From NCBI GenBank assembly GCA_934351445.1, contig CAKRIZ010000025.1, positions 1 to 30,933 of the forward strand: DNA of 30,933 nucleotides. Direction: 5' to 3'. The stretch is from an uncultured Eubacterium sp. GTDB lineage: Bacteria > Bacillota > Clostridia > Lachnospirales > Lachnospiraceae. A program made the position numbers and the translations under genes. The notes under the pieces were generated by a model. It was not told the DNA's origin, did no database searches, and saw only the letters and a list, made by a program, of their open reading frames with translations. Below are positions 6,868-14,990 of this stretch, piece after piece (the first letter of the stretch is position 1; the number at the start of each line of letters is the position of its first letter).

Positions 6868-9800
6868 CTATTCGTCGAGGTCTGCTTCGATCAGATTAAC
6901 CGATACGAGTGTGGATACGCCCTTTTCCTGCATCGTGATACCATATAGCCGGTCTGCAGCATTCATCGTACCACGCCTGTGCGTAATAATGATAAACTGT
7001 GTGTTTTTCGTCAGCTTATGCAGATACTTTGCGAACCGGTCCACGTTAGAATCATCCAGCGCCGCCTCGATCTCGTCCAGCAGGCAAAACGGTGACGGCT
7101 TCAGGTTCTGGATCGCAAACAGCAATGCAATCGCTGTGAGCGACTTTTCTCCACCAGAGAGCTGCATCATGTTCTGCAGCTTCTTTCCGGGTGGCTGTGC
7201 GATAATACGGATGCCGCATTCCAGCAGATCATGTTCCTCATCCTCCAGCAGCTCGAGTGTACCCTTACCGCCGCCAAACAGATCTTTGAATGCCTTGTCA
7301 AATTCTCTCTGGATATCCGCAAACTTCTCTGCAAACTGCTTGCGCATGCCGGTATCCAGTTCCTCGATAATCTTCATGAGCGTCTGCTCTGCCTCAATGA
7401 GATCATCATGCTGTGTCTTTAAGAACGTGTAACGCTCATTCAGCTCCTTATAGTCCTCAATCGCATTGACATTGACATCGCCGAGTCTGCGGATCTCCTC
7501 CTTGACTCCTGCAATGCGTTTTTTGAGTTCCTGCAGCGTATATGTCTCATCGGTACGGAGCGCAAGTGCATTATGATAGGTCAGTTCATATTCACTCCAC
7601 ATATAAGAGGTCTGATATTCCTTGGCCTCAGTGAGTTTTTCCTGACTGTTGTTCAGACGGAAAATCTCTTTTTCAAGCTCACTGATCTGCGAGGCAAATT
7701 CATCGTTTTTCTGATAAAAGCTCTTGTTATCCTCCGAGAGCTGCTCCTTGCGTTCTGTCGCTTCTTTCAGTTGCTGTTCGAGTCTGGTGTGGCTGTCATC
7801 CCCTGCGAGAATCGTCTGACGGATCTGTTCGATCTGTGCCGCCTTGTGCACAACATCTTCCTGCGACTGCGTCAGTCCTTCCTGCAGCTGCTGTGTCTCA
7901 TCAGCCAACTTTAAGAGTTCTCCTCTGACACGGTTCAGATTTTCCTGCACAAACTCATTTTTCTGCCGGAAATTGGACTCATCGATCTGTATCGCAGAGA
8001 ATTCCTTTGTCGCACTCTCCTCCAGATAGATCTGCTCATCCAGAACCGTCTGCAGCCGCCCACTCTCCTCCTCGATCTCCTTCTGGCGCTTGTCCACATC
8101 AGACAGTTCGCCCGCAATCTGCTCTTTATCCAGTTCGATCTGGGACTGCTGTTCCTCTAACTGCTTTGTCTCTAACTGAAGCCCTGTAAATACCTTTTCG
8201 CTCTGTTCCTTCTGCTCCTTGGCACGGTTGTAGTTCAGCTTTGCGGTATTCGCAGCCAGATAGCCCTGCTGCAGCTTTTCACGCGCAGCTTCGAGATCTT
8301 CTTTCAGCAGTTCCCGTGCCGTCTGGATATCTTCGATACGGCTCTTTTTTGCCGCGATCTCTTCTCTGAGCGACTGAATTGCCTTGTCCAGTTCCTGAAT
8401 CTCGCGGTTTCTGCCGAGCAGATTGCTGTTATTCTTAAATGCACCACCAGCCAGCGATCCGCCGGGGCTTAAATATTCGCCCTCCAGCGTGACAATATGT
8501 AGCGAATAGCGGAATTCCTTAGCCAGCGCCAGCGCATGGTCGATCGTGTCCACGACAACAACCCTTCCGAGCAGGTATGCCATGATTCCGGTATAGACAG
8601 GTTCTACCTTCACCAGTTCATTTGCCATGCCGAGCACTCCGGTATGCCCGAGTGCCTTCTCATATTTACTGTTATCCCCACCTTTAACACTTGTGAGTGG
8701 TAAAAACGTCGCGCGCCCAAGCCGGTTCTGCTTCAGATAAGAGATGAGCTGCTTTGCCGTCGCTTCATCTTCGGTAACAACATTCTGGATATTACCTCCG
8801 AGTGCAGTCTCTACAGCTGTCTCATATTTCTTCTCCACCTTCATGAGATCCGCCACAACACCGTGGATACCGGAAACCTCATCTTTTTTCTCCATGACGC
8901 GCCGGACACTGCCGCCGTAGCCTTCATAGCGCTCTGCGATATTTTGCAGAGACTCCAGTCTGGACTGCTTTTTGTGGAACGTGACCGTCGATTCTTCTAA
9001 AGTCCGTCTTGTATCCGTGAGTTTTTTATTCCACGCCCTGTCTTTTTCCTCAAAATCAGCGATCTCCTGCTGCAAGGCGCTATTCTGCTCCGTCGCCACG
9101 CGCAGTTCTTCCTCACAGCGGATGACTGCCTGCTCATAGCCTGATTCCTCGCTCTTACGCTGCAGACGCCGTTTGGTCAGCTGCGCTTTCTGGATATTGA
9201 TCTGTTCGAGCATCGTATCGTATTTCTGTCCGCGCGACTTGATATTACCACGATGATTGAGCAATTCAATAATCTCATTTTTTCCTTTTTCGATCCCTGC
9301 ATTGCACTCTGCGATCCTGCTCTGGACTTCGGTCAGACGCTGTTCGAGCGCAATACGCTTCTCTGTCACTGCGCTGAGACGCTCATCGAGCTGCTTTTTC
9401 TCATTCTCATAGCTGCCCTTCTGTTCTTCACGCTCGCTGCGCTCCTTTTCGATCGCATCCATACGGTTTTTATAATGTTCGTCCGACATCTGTGCCGCAT
9501 GAATCTGTTCTTTTAAGACATTGATCTGACCTTCAAGCTTGCCCTTTGTGACGCTCGTTCCCGCAAGTTCATCGCGGATTGCTGCAATCTGCTCATCCAT
9601 CGCACGGATGGCATCCTGCAGATCCTGATAAGCAGTCTCATTCTGCGCCTTTTTCTGCTTCGTATCCGAGAGCTGGTCAGCCGCAATCTGGTATTTATCC
9701 TTTAACGAATGTTCCTGTTGCTCCATCTGATCCATTTCCATTAAAAATGCATGGATGTCATAGTTTTTCCGTTCTTCTTTTTTCTTCAGATAAATACGTG

Positions 9801-10434
9801 CTTTCTCTGCCTGACGTTCCAATGGACCGACCTGCCGCTCCAGTTCGGATAAAATATCATTGATACGCACAAGATTTTCGCGTTCACTGTCGAGTTTTTT
9901 CTGCGTCGTGGCTTTTCTGCGCTTATATTTTACAATACCTGCCGCCTCGTCAAACAACTCACGCCGTTCCTCCGGTCTGCCGCTCAGTATCTTATCAATC
10001 TGTCCCTGGCCTATGATTGAGTAACCCTCTTTTCCGATACCGGTGTCATAAAACAGTTCATTGACATCCTTGAGCCGGCACGGACTGCCATTCAACAAAT
10101 ATTCGCTCTCACCCGAACGGTACACGCGCCTGGCGATCGTCACCTCGTTATAATCCACCGGGAGCTGATGGTCCGAGTTGTCTAGCGTGATCGCCACATA
10201 TGCGTAGCTGAGGGGCTTGCGGTTCTCCGTCCCTGCAAATATAACATCCTGCATGCTCGCACCACGCAGCTGCTTGGCGCTCTGCTCTCCGAGTACCCAG
10301 CGCACTGCATCCGCTACATTACTTTTTCCGGAGCCGTTTGGACCGACAATGCCTGTAATACCATTGTGGAAATCAAATACCAGCTTGTTGGCAAACGATT
10401 TGAATCCCTGCAGCTCGATACTCTTTAAATACAT
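6868..10434 (-). CDS. smc: Chromosome segregation protein SMC
   Basis: SMC forms, with ScpA and ScpB, the condensin ring that organises and separates daughter chromosomes. The 1188-residue product is full length. It has Walker A GPNGSGKSN (about 32-40), a long N-terminal coiled coil (about 170-500), the hinge (about 515-660, with SGIHGVVADLMKV and NRLGRATFLPL), a return coiled coil, and the C-terminal head with signature LSGGEKSLTAIALL (from about 1092) and Walker B CLLDEIEAALDD (about 1117-1128). The ATG at 10434 lies inside the end of rnc; its ribosome site GGAGGTGA is formed from rnc codons, indicating coupling. scpA and scpB are not in the window. Confidence 0.98.
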   Translation of the reverse strand: MYLKSIELQGFKSFANKLVFDFHNGITGIVGPNGSGKSNVADAVRWVLGEQSAKQLRGASMQDVIFAGTENRKPLSYAYVAITLDNSDHQLPVDYNEVTIARRVYRSGESEYLLNGSPCRLKDVNELFYDTGIGKEGYSIIGQGQIDKILSGRPEERRELFDEAAGIVKYKRRKATTQKKLDSERENLVRINDILSELERQVGPLERQAEKARIYLKKKEERKNYDIHAFLMEMDQMEQQEHSLKDKYQIAADQLSDTKQKKAQNETAYQDLQDAIRAMDEQIAAIRDELAGTSVTKGKLEGQINVLKEQIHAAQMSDEHYKNRMDAIEKERSEREEQKGSYENEKKQLDERLSAVTEKRIALEQRLTEVQSRIAECNAGIEKGKNEIIELLNHRGNIKSRGQKYDTMLEQINIQKAQLTKRRLQRKSEESGYEQAVIRCEEELRVATEQNSALQQEIADFEEKDRAWNKKLTDTRRTLEESTVTFHKKQSRLESLQNIAERYEGYGGSVRRVMEKKDEVSGIHGVVADLMKVEKKYETAVETALGGNIQNVVTEDEATAKQLISYLKQNRLGRATFLPLTSVKGGDNSKYEKALGHTGVLGMANELVKVEPVYTGIMAYLLGRVVVVDTIDHALALAKEFRYSLHIVTLEGEYLSPGGSLAGGAFKNNSNLLGRNREIQELDKAIQSLREEIAAKKSRIEDIQTARELLKEDLEAAREKLQQGYLAANTAKLNYNRAKEQKEQSEKVFTGLQLETKQLEEQQSQIELDKEQIAGELSDVDKRQKEIEEESGRLQTVLDEQIYLEESATKEFSAIQIDESNFRQKNEFVQENLNRVRGELLKLADETQQLQEGLTQSQEDVVHKAAQIEQIRQTILAGDDSHTRLEQQLKEATERKEQLSEDNKSFYQKNDEFASQISELEKEIFRLNNSQEKLTEAKEYQTSYMWSEYELTYHNALALRTDETYTLQELKKRIAGVKEEIRRLGDVNVNAIEDYKELNERYTFLKTQHDDLIEAEQTLMKIIEELDTGMRKQFAEKFADIQREFDKAFKDLFGGGKGTLELLEDEEHDLLECGIRIIAQPPGKKLQNMMQLSGGEKSLTAIALLFAIQNLKPSPFCLLDEIEAALDDSNVDRFAKYLHKLTKNTQFIIITHRRGTMNAADRLYGITMQEKGVSTLVSVNLIEADLDE

Positions 10435-11129
10435 GCGTCACCTCCGTTCAGTCCACGCAGCTTGAGCAGCGCCTGATAAGCAGCCTGCTGCTCTGCCGCC
10501 TTTTTCGTAGACCCCTCTCCGGTGCCCAGCATCTCGTCTCCCACATAAGCTGCCACCACAAAATGCTTGTTATGATCCGGTCCTTCCTCACGGATGAGTT
10601 CATAATGCAACGCACCGCGGTCGCCAGCCTGTATTTCTTCCTGAAGGATCGTCTTGCTATCATAAAAGAGCTGCTTATGCTCTGTATCTGTCAGTATATA
10701 CTTGGAGATAAACTCCTTTGCACTAGCAAAACCACCATCCAGATAGATCGCCCCGATCACTGCTTCGAGTGCATCGGACAAAATGGATTTCCGTTTTCTG
10801 CCGCCTGTCATATCCTCGCCTTTTCCAAGCTGAAGATAATCACCCAGATGCAACGGCTCAGTACAGAACGCCAGCGTCGGCTCACACACAAGGCTCGCCC
10901 GCAGCTTGGTCAGTTCTCCTTCCGGCAGCTGCGGATATTTGTGATAGAGGAATTCGCTCGACACGATCTCCAACACCGCATCCCCCAGAAACTCCAGGCG
11001 CTCATTGTCAGAGCCCTTTTTCATATGTTTTTCATTGGCATAGGAACTATGTGTCAACGCCTGTGTCAACAAGCCCTCCTCTTTGAACTGGTAGCCGATC
11101 ACCGACTGAAATTCTCTCGGTCTTTTCAC
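10425..11129 (-). CDS. rnc: Ribonuclease III
   Basis: RNase III cuts double-stranded RNA and matures rRNA precursors and, in Gram-positives, SRP RNA. The 234-residue product has the signature NERLEFLGDAVL (about 42-53), carrying catalytic Glu/Asp, DALEAVIGAIYLDGG for the second acidic cluster, and a C-terminal dsRNA-binding domain ending in GEGSTKKAAEQQAAYQAL. Translation begins at GTG (11129-11127), chosen because of the strong GGAGGAG just upstream. The last 10 nt overlap smc. It lies 73 nt after acpP with a terminator between them and no clear promoter, so its transcription may rely on read-through. Confidence 0.97.
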   Translation of the reverse strand: MKRPREFQSVIGYQFKEEGLLTQALTHSSYANEKHMKKGSDNERLEFLGDAVLEIVSSEFLYHKYPQLPEGELTKLRASLVCEPTLAFCTEPLHLGDYLQLGKGEDMTGGRKRKSILSDALEAVIGAIYLDGGFASAKEFISKYILTDTEHKQLFYDSKTILQEEIQAGDRGALHYELIREEGPDHNKHFVVAAYVGDEMLGTGEGSTKKAAEQQAAYQALLKLRGLNGGDACI

Positions 11130-11153
11130 TTCTCTCCTCCTTTTTACATGGAT

Positions 11154-11188
11154 AAAAAACGGAGGTGCCTATCGTCAGCGCCTCCGTT
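11154..11188 (-). terminator. Terminator downstream of acpP
   Basis: On the minus strand a G+C-rich hairpin (AACGGAGG... / ...CCTCCGTT, with partly paired interior) is followed by TTTTTT (11159-11154). It lies 15 nt after the acpP stop, ahead of rnc. It probably ends or reduces plsX-acpP transcripts before rnc-smc-ftsY-ilvA. Confidence 0.8.
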
Positions 11189-11202
11189 CCTGTTCTCCGA
11201 AA

Positions 11203-11433
11203 TTAGTTTAATGCGTTTTTGATCTGTTCAACCGCATCACCGACTGTGCTGATCTTCTCTGCCTCTTCGGTAGGGATCTCAATATCAAATTCTTCCTCGA
11301 TGCCCATAATAATCTGGAAAATATCGAGTGAATCTGCTCCCAGATCATCGATAAATGTAGTATCCTCAGTGATCTCGTCCTTATCCACGTTTAACACTTC
11401 CACAATAATTTTTTTCAGTTTTTCTAATTCCAT
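11203..11433 (-). CDS. acpP: Acyl carrier protein
   Basis: ACP carries growing acyl chains on a 4'-phosphopantetheine arm during fatty acid synthesis. The 76-residue acidic protein has the DSL attachment motif in [10 protein letters not shown], with Ser35 as the modified residue. AAGGAA precedes the ATG at 11433. It follows plsX by 47 nt, the usual pairing, because PlsX takes acyl groups from acyl-ACP. Length and charge are typical. Confidence 0.96.
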   Translation of the reverse strand: MELEKLKKIIVEVLNVDKDEITEDTTFIDDLGADSLDIFQIIMGIEEEFDIEIPTEEAEKISTVGDAVEQIKNALN

Positions 11434-11480
11434 ATCGCTTTTCCTTTCTTTTTTTAACTATATGTTCATAAAAAATATGT

Positions 11481-12500
11481 TTATTCCCCGCTGTTTTCTG
11501 CGAGTATATTTTCCTTTATCTTATCATTGATCGCCTGCTGTTTAAACATGACGCACTGGATAATTGAGTTTTTTACCTCGATTGCTTTCGCACTGCCATG
11601 CGTCTTTACGACCAGCCCCTTGCATCCGAGCAGCGGTGCTCCTCCGTATGCAGTCGCATCAAATGATTTTAACGTTTTTTTCAAAGCCGGTAATGCGAGT
11701 GCTGCACCGATCTTGCTCCTGAATGTACTGAGCAGACCCTTCTTGATCACACCTACCAGTGTACCTGCAAGACCCTCATACAGCTTTAAAATCACATTTC
11801 CAACAAACGCTTCGCATACAATCACATCAGCGCCTCCGTGCGGAATCTCACGAGCCTCAATACTGCCAATAAAATTAATACCGGGACATGCCTTGAGCAG
11901 TGGAAATGTCTCTTTCACCAGTGCATTTCCCTTTTCCTCCTCCGCACCGATATTCACGATCGCCACGCGGGGATTTTTTACTCCGACCACATGCTCCATA
12001 TAGATCGAACCCATCTGTGCAAACTGCACCAGGTGGGACGCCCTTGCATCTACATTCGCGCCACAGTCCACCAACAATGACACACCCTTTTCTGTCGGGA
12101 TGAGCGGTGCCAGAGGGGGACGTTCGATTCCTCTGATTCTGCCGACGATCAACTGTCCACCCGCCAGAATCGCGCCTGAACTGCCGGCAGACACAAATGC
12201 ATCAGCCTCCTCGTGCTTTACCATATTCATACCGACCACGATAGATGAATCCTTTTTCTTGCGGATCGCCACAACCGGCGGCTCTGCCATCTCAATGATC
12301 TCTATCGCGTTCCTGATGTCAATCTGATCCTTCGGATAGTCATATTTGCGCAATTCTTCGTTAATGACTGCTTCCTGGCCGACCAGTGTGACCTTTATAT
12401 CGGAACGTTCCTTTACGGCATCAATTGCACCTTTTATGATCTCTCCGGGTGCATTGTCACCGCCCATGGCATCTAACGCCACATGAACCGTATCTGACAT
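11481..12500 (-). CDS. plsX: Phosphate acyltransferase PlsX
   Basis: PlsX converts acyl-ACP to acyl-phosphate, which PlsY uses to make lysophosphatidate, and so links fatty acid and phospholipid synthesis. The 339-residue product begins MSDTVHVALDAMGGDNAPGE, the family's N-terminal signature, and contains LLVDCGANVDARASHL and the C-terminal GAPLLGCKGLVVKTHGSAKA. AGGAGG lies 6 nt before the ATG at 12500. Its leader (about 170 nt from a predicted promoter) contains unusual palindromes and an (AT)8 tract right next to the ribosome site. acpP follows, consistent with a lipid-synthesis unit. Confidence 0.96.
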   Translation of the reverse strand: MSDTVHVALDAMGGDNAPGEIIKGAIDAVKERSDIKVTLVGQEAVINEELRKYDYPKDQIDIRNAIEIIEMAEPPVVAIRKKKDSSIVVGMNMVKHEEADAFVSAGSSGAILAGGQLIVGRIRGIERPPLAPLIPTEKGVSLLVDCGANVDARASHLVQFAQMGSIYMEHVVGVKNPRVAIVNIGAEEEKGNALVKETFPLLKACPGINFIGSIEAREIPHGGADVIVCEAFVGNVILKLYEGLAGTLVGVIKKGLLSTFRSKIGAALALPALKKTLKSFDATAYGGAPLLGCKGLVVKTHGSAKAIEVKNSIIQCVMFKQQAINDKIKENILAENSGE

Positions 12501-12672
12501 ATTATCCTCCTCATATATATATATATATGCTGTTCGCTTCGTTCACAGCATATATTCGCAAATCCATGCAACATTCACTTCGTGAATGGGCTTTGCTTAC
12601 CCTTGAATCACTTTCTTACGAACCTTGCGGTAAACGCAAAGTTCTGTCTGAATATCAACTCACAGCAACTCT
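12501..12672 (-). promoter_or_regulatory. plsX 5' leader with hairpins and (AT)8 tract
   Basis: Between the predicted promoter and plsX lie three notable elements on the minus strand. One is a hairpin with arms CATTCAC / GTGAATG around a 3-nt loop (about 12572-12588). The second is a hairpin with 11-bp arms ATATATGCTGT / ACAGCATATAT around GAACGAAGCGA (about 12523-12555). The third is an (AT)8 tract (12513-12528) that merges with one arm of that hairpin and abuts the Shine-Dalgarno GAGGAGG. No known riboswitch is recognised. The structures could affect plsX translation, but that is inference. Confidence 0.45.
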
Positions 12673-12678
12673 ACAAGG

Positions 12679-12707
12679 ACTATACTATAACTCCGTGCAA
12701 AAATCAA
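12679..12707 (-). promoter_or_regulatory. Predicted plsX promoter
   Basis: On the minus strand TTGATT (12707-12702) and TATAGT (12684-12679) are spaced by 17 nt. A second overlapping TATAGT lies immediately upstream. It is located downstream of the rpmF terminator and about 180 nt before plsX, which fits a separate promoter for plsX-acpP. Confidence 0.5.
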
Positions 12708-12733
12708 GATATTCCTGTGGCATAAAAAAAGGC

Positions 12734-12757
12734 AAAAAAAAGAGCCGCAAGCGACTC
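12734..12757 (-). terminator. Terminator of yceD-rpmF
   Basis: On the minus strand GAGTCG / CGGCTC pair (with one G-T wobble) around loop CTTG and are followed by eight T residues (12741-12734). It lies about 60 nt after the rpmF stop, a classic rho-independent layout. Confidence 0.85.
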
Positions 12758-12772
12758 CTTTTTAATTCATGA

Positions 12773-12805
12773 CAATCGAATGTCCGCGAAGCGTGCATTC
12801 TATTG
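12773..12805 (-). repeat. Extended imperfect palindrome after rpmF
   Basis: Ten-nt arms CAATCGAATG (12773-12782) and CATTCTATTG (12796-12805) pair at 9 of 10 positions, enclosing a small inner stem CGC-TTC-GCG. It is separate from the true terminator. Its core (CGAAGCG) resembles the loop of the palindrome in the plsX leader (GAACGAAGCGA), so both may be copies of a small intergenic palindromic element. It may also protect the rpmF mRNA 3' end. Confidence 0.45.
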
Positions 12806-12817
12806 TTTTGATTTTGA

Positions 12818-12997
12818 TTAGTCCTGAGGAATGATCTCTTTCTTGTTATATGTTCCACAGTTCTTGCAAACTCTGTGAGGCATCATCAGCTCGCCACACT
12901 TGCTGCACTTTACTAATGTAGGCGCAGACATCTTCCAGTTTGCACGTCTTCTATCTCTTCTACCTTTTGAAGACTTATTCTTAGGACAGATTGACAT
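12818..12997 (-). CDS. rpmF: 50S ribosomal protein L32 (zinc-ribbon form)
   Basis: L32 is a small large-subunit protein. The 59-residue product has the basic N-terminal stretch NKSSKGRRDRRRANWKM and a C-terminal CSKC...CKNC zinc ribbon (about residues 30-46), so this is the zinc-binding (C+) paralogue type. The ATG at 12997 has AAGGAGGTG upstream. The frame is open further upstream but family homology begins at this Met. It lies 4 nt after yceD, the near-universal partner. Confidence 0.95.
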   Translation of the reverse strand: MSICPKNKSSKGRRDRRRANWKMSAPTLVKCSKCGELMMPHRVCKNCGTYNKKEIIPQD

Positions 12998-13001
12998 TTG
13001 G

Positions 13002-13535
13002 TTACACCTCCTTAAACTTATTAAATACATCCTGAAACTGTGCCATGCGTGGATCTAACTCGCCCTGCTCACAGTCGCAGGCAGCTAAATTCAAATTCGT
13101 GCCGCATTTTGGACAAATCCCTTTGCAATCGGGTCTGCACAAAACCTTTGCCGGCCAGTTCACCAATATCTCGTTGTAGATCAACCGATCCACATCCAGC
13201 ACGCGATCCTCATCTATATAGGATGCCGCTTCGTCGCTGTCTCCGTCCACTTCATCAGAAGCATCCGCAAACGGTAACACCTTCTCTATCACAATATGAA
13301 AAGGATAAGTAACCTCCTGCAGACAGCGGTCACATGGAATCTGAACCGTCGCATCTCCCTCGCCCGAAAGTCGCAGCCGCTTGCCTTCCTCATTGGCGAT
13401 TGTCAAGTCGAATGGTTCACCTGCCTGAATAGGAAACACGCCCTGACGGGACTGGAACTCAACCATATCCATATGGACTTTTTTTGTTATTTCCTTATTA
13501 TCCAATGAATATACATCTGAAATATCTATTTTCAT
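13002..13535 (-). CDS. yceD: YceD/DUF177 family protein
   Basis: DUF177 proteins are nearly always encoded just before rpmF and are linked to 23S rRNA accumulation or large-subunit assembly in plants and bacteria; the biochemical role is not settled. The 177-residue product starts MKIDISDVYS and contains IPCDRCLQEVTYPF and a C-terminal cysteine cluster CRPDCKGICPKCG ... CDC that may bind a metal. AGGAG lies 7 nt before the ATG at 13535; six in-frame codons further upstream are not needed. It is expressed from a perfect consensus promoter 28 nt upstream. Confidence 0.88.
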   Translation of the reverse strand: MKIDISDVYSLDNKEITKKVHMDMVEFQSRQGVFPIQAGEPFDLTIANEEGKRLRLSGEGDATVQIPCDRCLQEVTYPFHIVIEKVLPFADASDEVDGDSDEAASYIDEDRVLDVDRLIYNEILVNWPAKVLCRPDCKGICPKCGTNLNLAACDCEQGELDPRMAQFQDVFNKFKEV

Positions 13536-13562
13536 GGTTCGTCTCCTATCCACACTTTCCCT

Positions 13563-13591
13563 ATTATATCTATCGCGAAAAAGTTTGTCAA
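13563..13591 (-). promoter_or_regulatory. Perfect-consensus SigA promoter of yceD-rpmF
   Basis: On the minus strand TTGACA (13591-13586), 17-nt spacer, TATAAT (13568-13563). All twelve positions match the vegetative consensus at optimal spacing. The -10 ends 27 nt before the yceD start. It lies only 13 nt after the ackA stop codon, with no terminator between. Confidence 0.92.
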
Positions 13592-13604
13592 CAATAATTT
13601 TTAC

Positions 13605-14798
13605 TTATTTTAACAGTGCAACTGTCTCACGGGCGATAGCCAGCTCCTCATTCGTGGGTACGATCCATACCGGAACCTTTGAATCAGGTGTAGAGATCGC
13701 GATCTCCTTGCCACGTCCGTTGTCGTTTACTTCCTCATCGAGCTTGATGCCCAAATATCCAAGACGGCTTACGATCTTGCGGCGGACGATCTCATCATTC
13801 TCTCCGAGTCCTGCTGTAAATGCAATGGCATCTACACCATTCATGGCTGCCACATATGCACCGATATACTTCAATACACGGTAGCAGAATACATCGACTG
13901 CCATCTCACAACGTTTGTTGCCTTCTGCGGCACCAGCCTGCAGATCACGGAAATCAGAAGATACACCGGACAGACCCTGTACACCGGACTTCTTATTCAA
14001 TACTTCCATGATACCGTTGATATCCATGTTCTCTTTCTTGCAGATGAACTCCATAACAGAAGGATCAATATCACCGGAACGTGTTCCCATGATCAGTCCC
14101 TCCAACGGAGATAATCCCATGGAAGTATCTACAGATTTGCCACCGTCTACTGCACATACAGAAGAACCGTTTCCGAGGTGGCATACGATAATCTTGAGAT
14201 CCTCGATCGGCTTACCGAGCAATTGTGCCATTCTCTTGGATACAAAGCTGTGGCTGGTTCCGTGGAAACCGTACTTACGGATCTTATATTTCTCATAATA
14301 CTCATACGGAATACCATACATATATGCCTCTAACGGCATGGTCTGATGAAATGCAGTATCAAATACACCTGCCATCGGAGTATTCGGCATCAGCTCCTGA
14401 CATGCACGCACACCGATCAGGTTTGCGGGGTTATGAAGCGGAGCCAGATCACTACACTCTTCTACAGCCTTGATTACTTCCTCAGTAATCAGTGTAGAGC
14501 ATGCAAACTTCTCACCACCATGTACCAGACGATGTCCGACTGCACCGATCTCATCCAGGCTCTTGATCACACCGGTCTTCTCATTAGTCAGCGCATCGAT
14601 CACATACTGGATCGCCTGCTTATGCGTGGGCATGTCCAGATTGCTGATCTCCTTTTCTCCACCTGCCGGTGTATACACGAGTCTGCCATCGATACCGATT
14701 CTCTCGCACAGACCTTTTGCCAATACCTGCTCGGTATCAGAGTTAATCACCTGATATTTCAATGATGAGCTTCCGCAGTTGATAACTAATACGTTCAT
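13605..14798 (-). CDS. ackA: Acetate kinase
   Basis: AckA interconverts acetyl phosphate plus ADP with acetate plus ATP, the ATP-yielding last step of acetate fermentation. The 397-residue product has NCGSSSLKY (7-15), [10 protein letters not shown], the [12 protein letters not shown] segment, [14 protein letters not shown], and [11 protein letters not shown], covering the acetate and nucleotide sites of the ASKHA fold. The reading frame is open a further 181 codons upstream, but that stretch has no homology. I chose the ATG at 14798 because [12 protein letters not shown] is the family start and AAGGAG lies upstream. No pta is found in the window. It is divergent from tmcAL. Confidence 0.97.
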   Translation of the reverse strand: MNVLVINCGSSSLKYQVINSDTEQVLAKGLCERIGIDGRLVYTPAGGEKEISNLDMPTHKQAIQYVIDALTNEKTGVIKSLDEIGAVGHRLVHGGEKFACSTLITEEVIKAVEECSDLAPLHNPANLIGVRACQELMPNTPMAGVFDTAFHQTMPLEAYMYGIPYEYYEKYKIRKYGFHGTSHSFVSKRMAQLLGKPIEDLKIIVCHLGNGSSVCAVDGGKSVDTSMGLSPLEGLIMGTRSGDIDPSVMEFICKKENMDINGIMEVLNKKSGVQGLSGVSSDFRDLQAGAAEGNKRCEMAVDVFCYRVLKYIGAYVAAMNGVDAIAFTAGLGENDEIVRRKIVSRLGYLGIKLDEEVNDNGRGKEIAISTPDSKVPVWIVPTNEELAIARETVALLK

Positions 14799-14892
14799 TT
14801 CCTTACTCTCTCCTTTATCTGCTAATGATCTTTTGCTATGTCCACGGTAAATGGATGATTGTTTTGTGAACAATAACACATACTTAAGTTTG

Positions 14893-14921
14893 AGTATACA
14901 TCTTTTATTCCAAGTGGACAA
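14893..14921 (-). promoter_or_regulatory. Predicted ackA promoter
   Basis: On the minus strand TTGTCC (14921-14916), 17-nt spacer, TATACT (14898-14893), about 95 nt upstream of ackA. Its -35 overlaps the -35 of the opposing tmcAL promoter. Between it and the gene is a short A+T-rich leader with TTGTTCACAAAACAA, a partial palindrome. Confidence 0.6.
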
Positions 14922-14944
14922 GTGCAATGTGAAAATGTTACAAT
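14915..14944 (+). promoter_or_regulatory. Predicted tmcAL promoter
   Basis: On the plus strand TGGACA (14915-14920), 18-nt spacer, TACAAT (14939-14944), about 46 nt upstream of the tmcAL start. It shares the bases of its -35 with the ackA promoter on the other strand. Confidence 0.5.
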
Positions 14945-14990
14945 AAAAAGACACAATTTTGCAATTTAAAAAAACAGGAGGCCAACGCTT

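Noticed and set aside
10563..11222. Plus-strand open frame (219 codons) antisense to rnc
   Set aside because: It lies opposite rnc and the acpP terminator, with Cys/His-rich random-like composition and no family resemblance.
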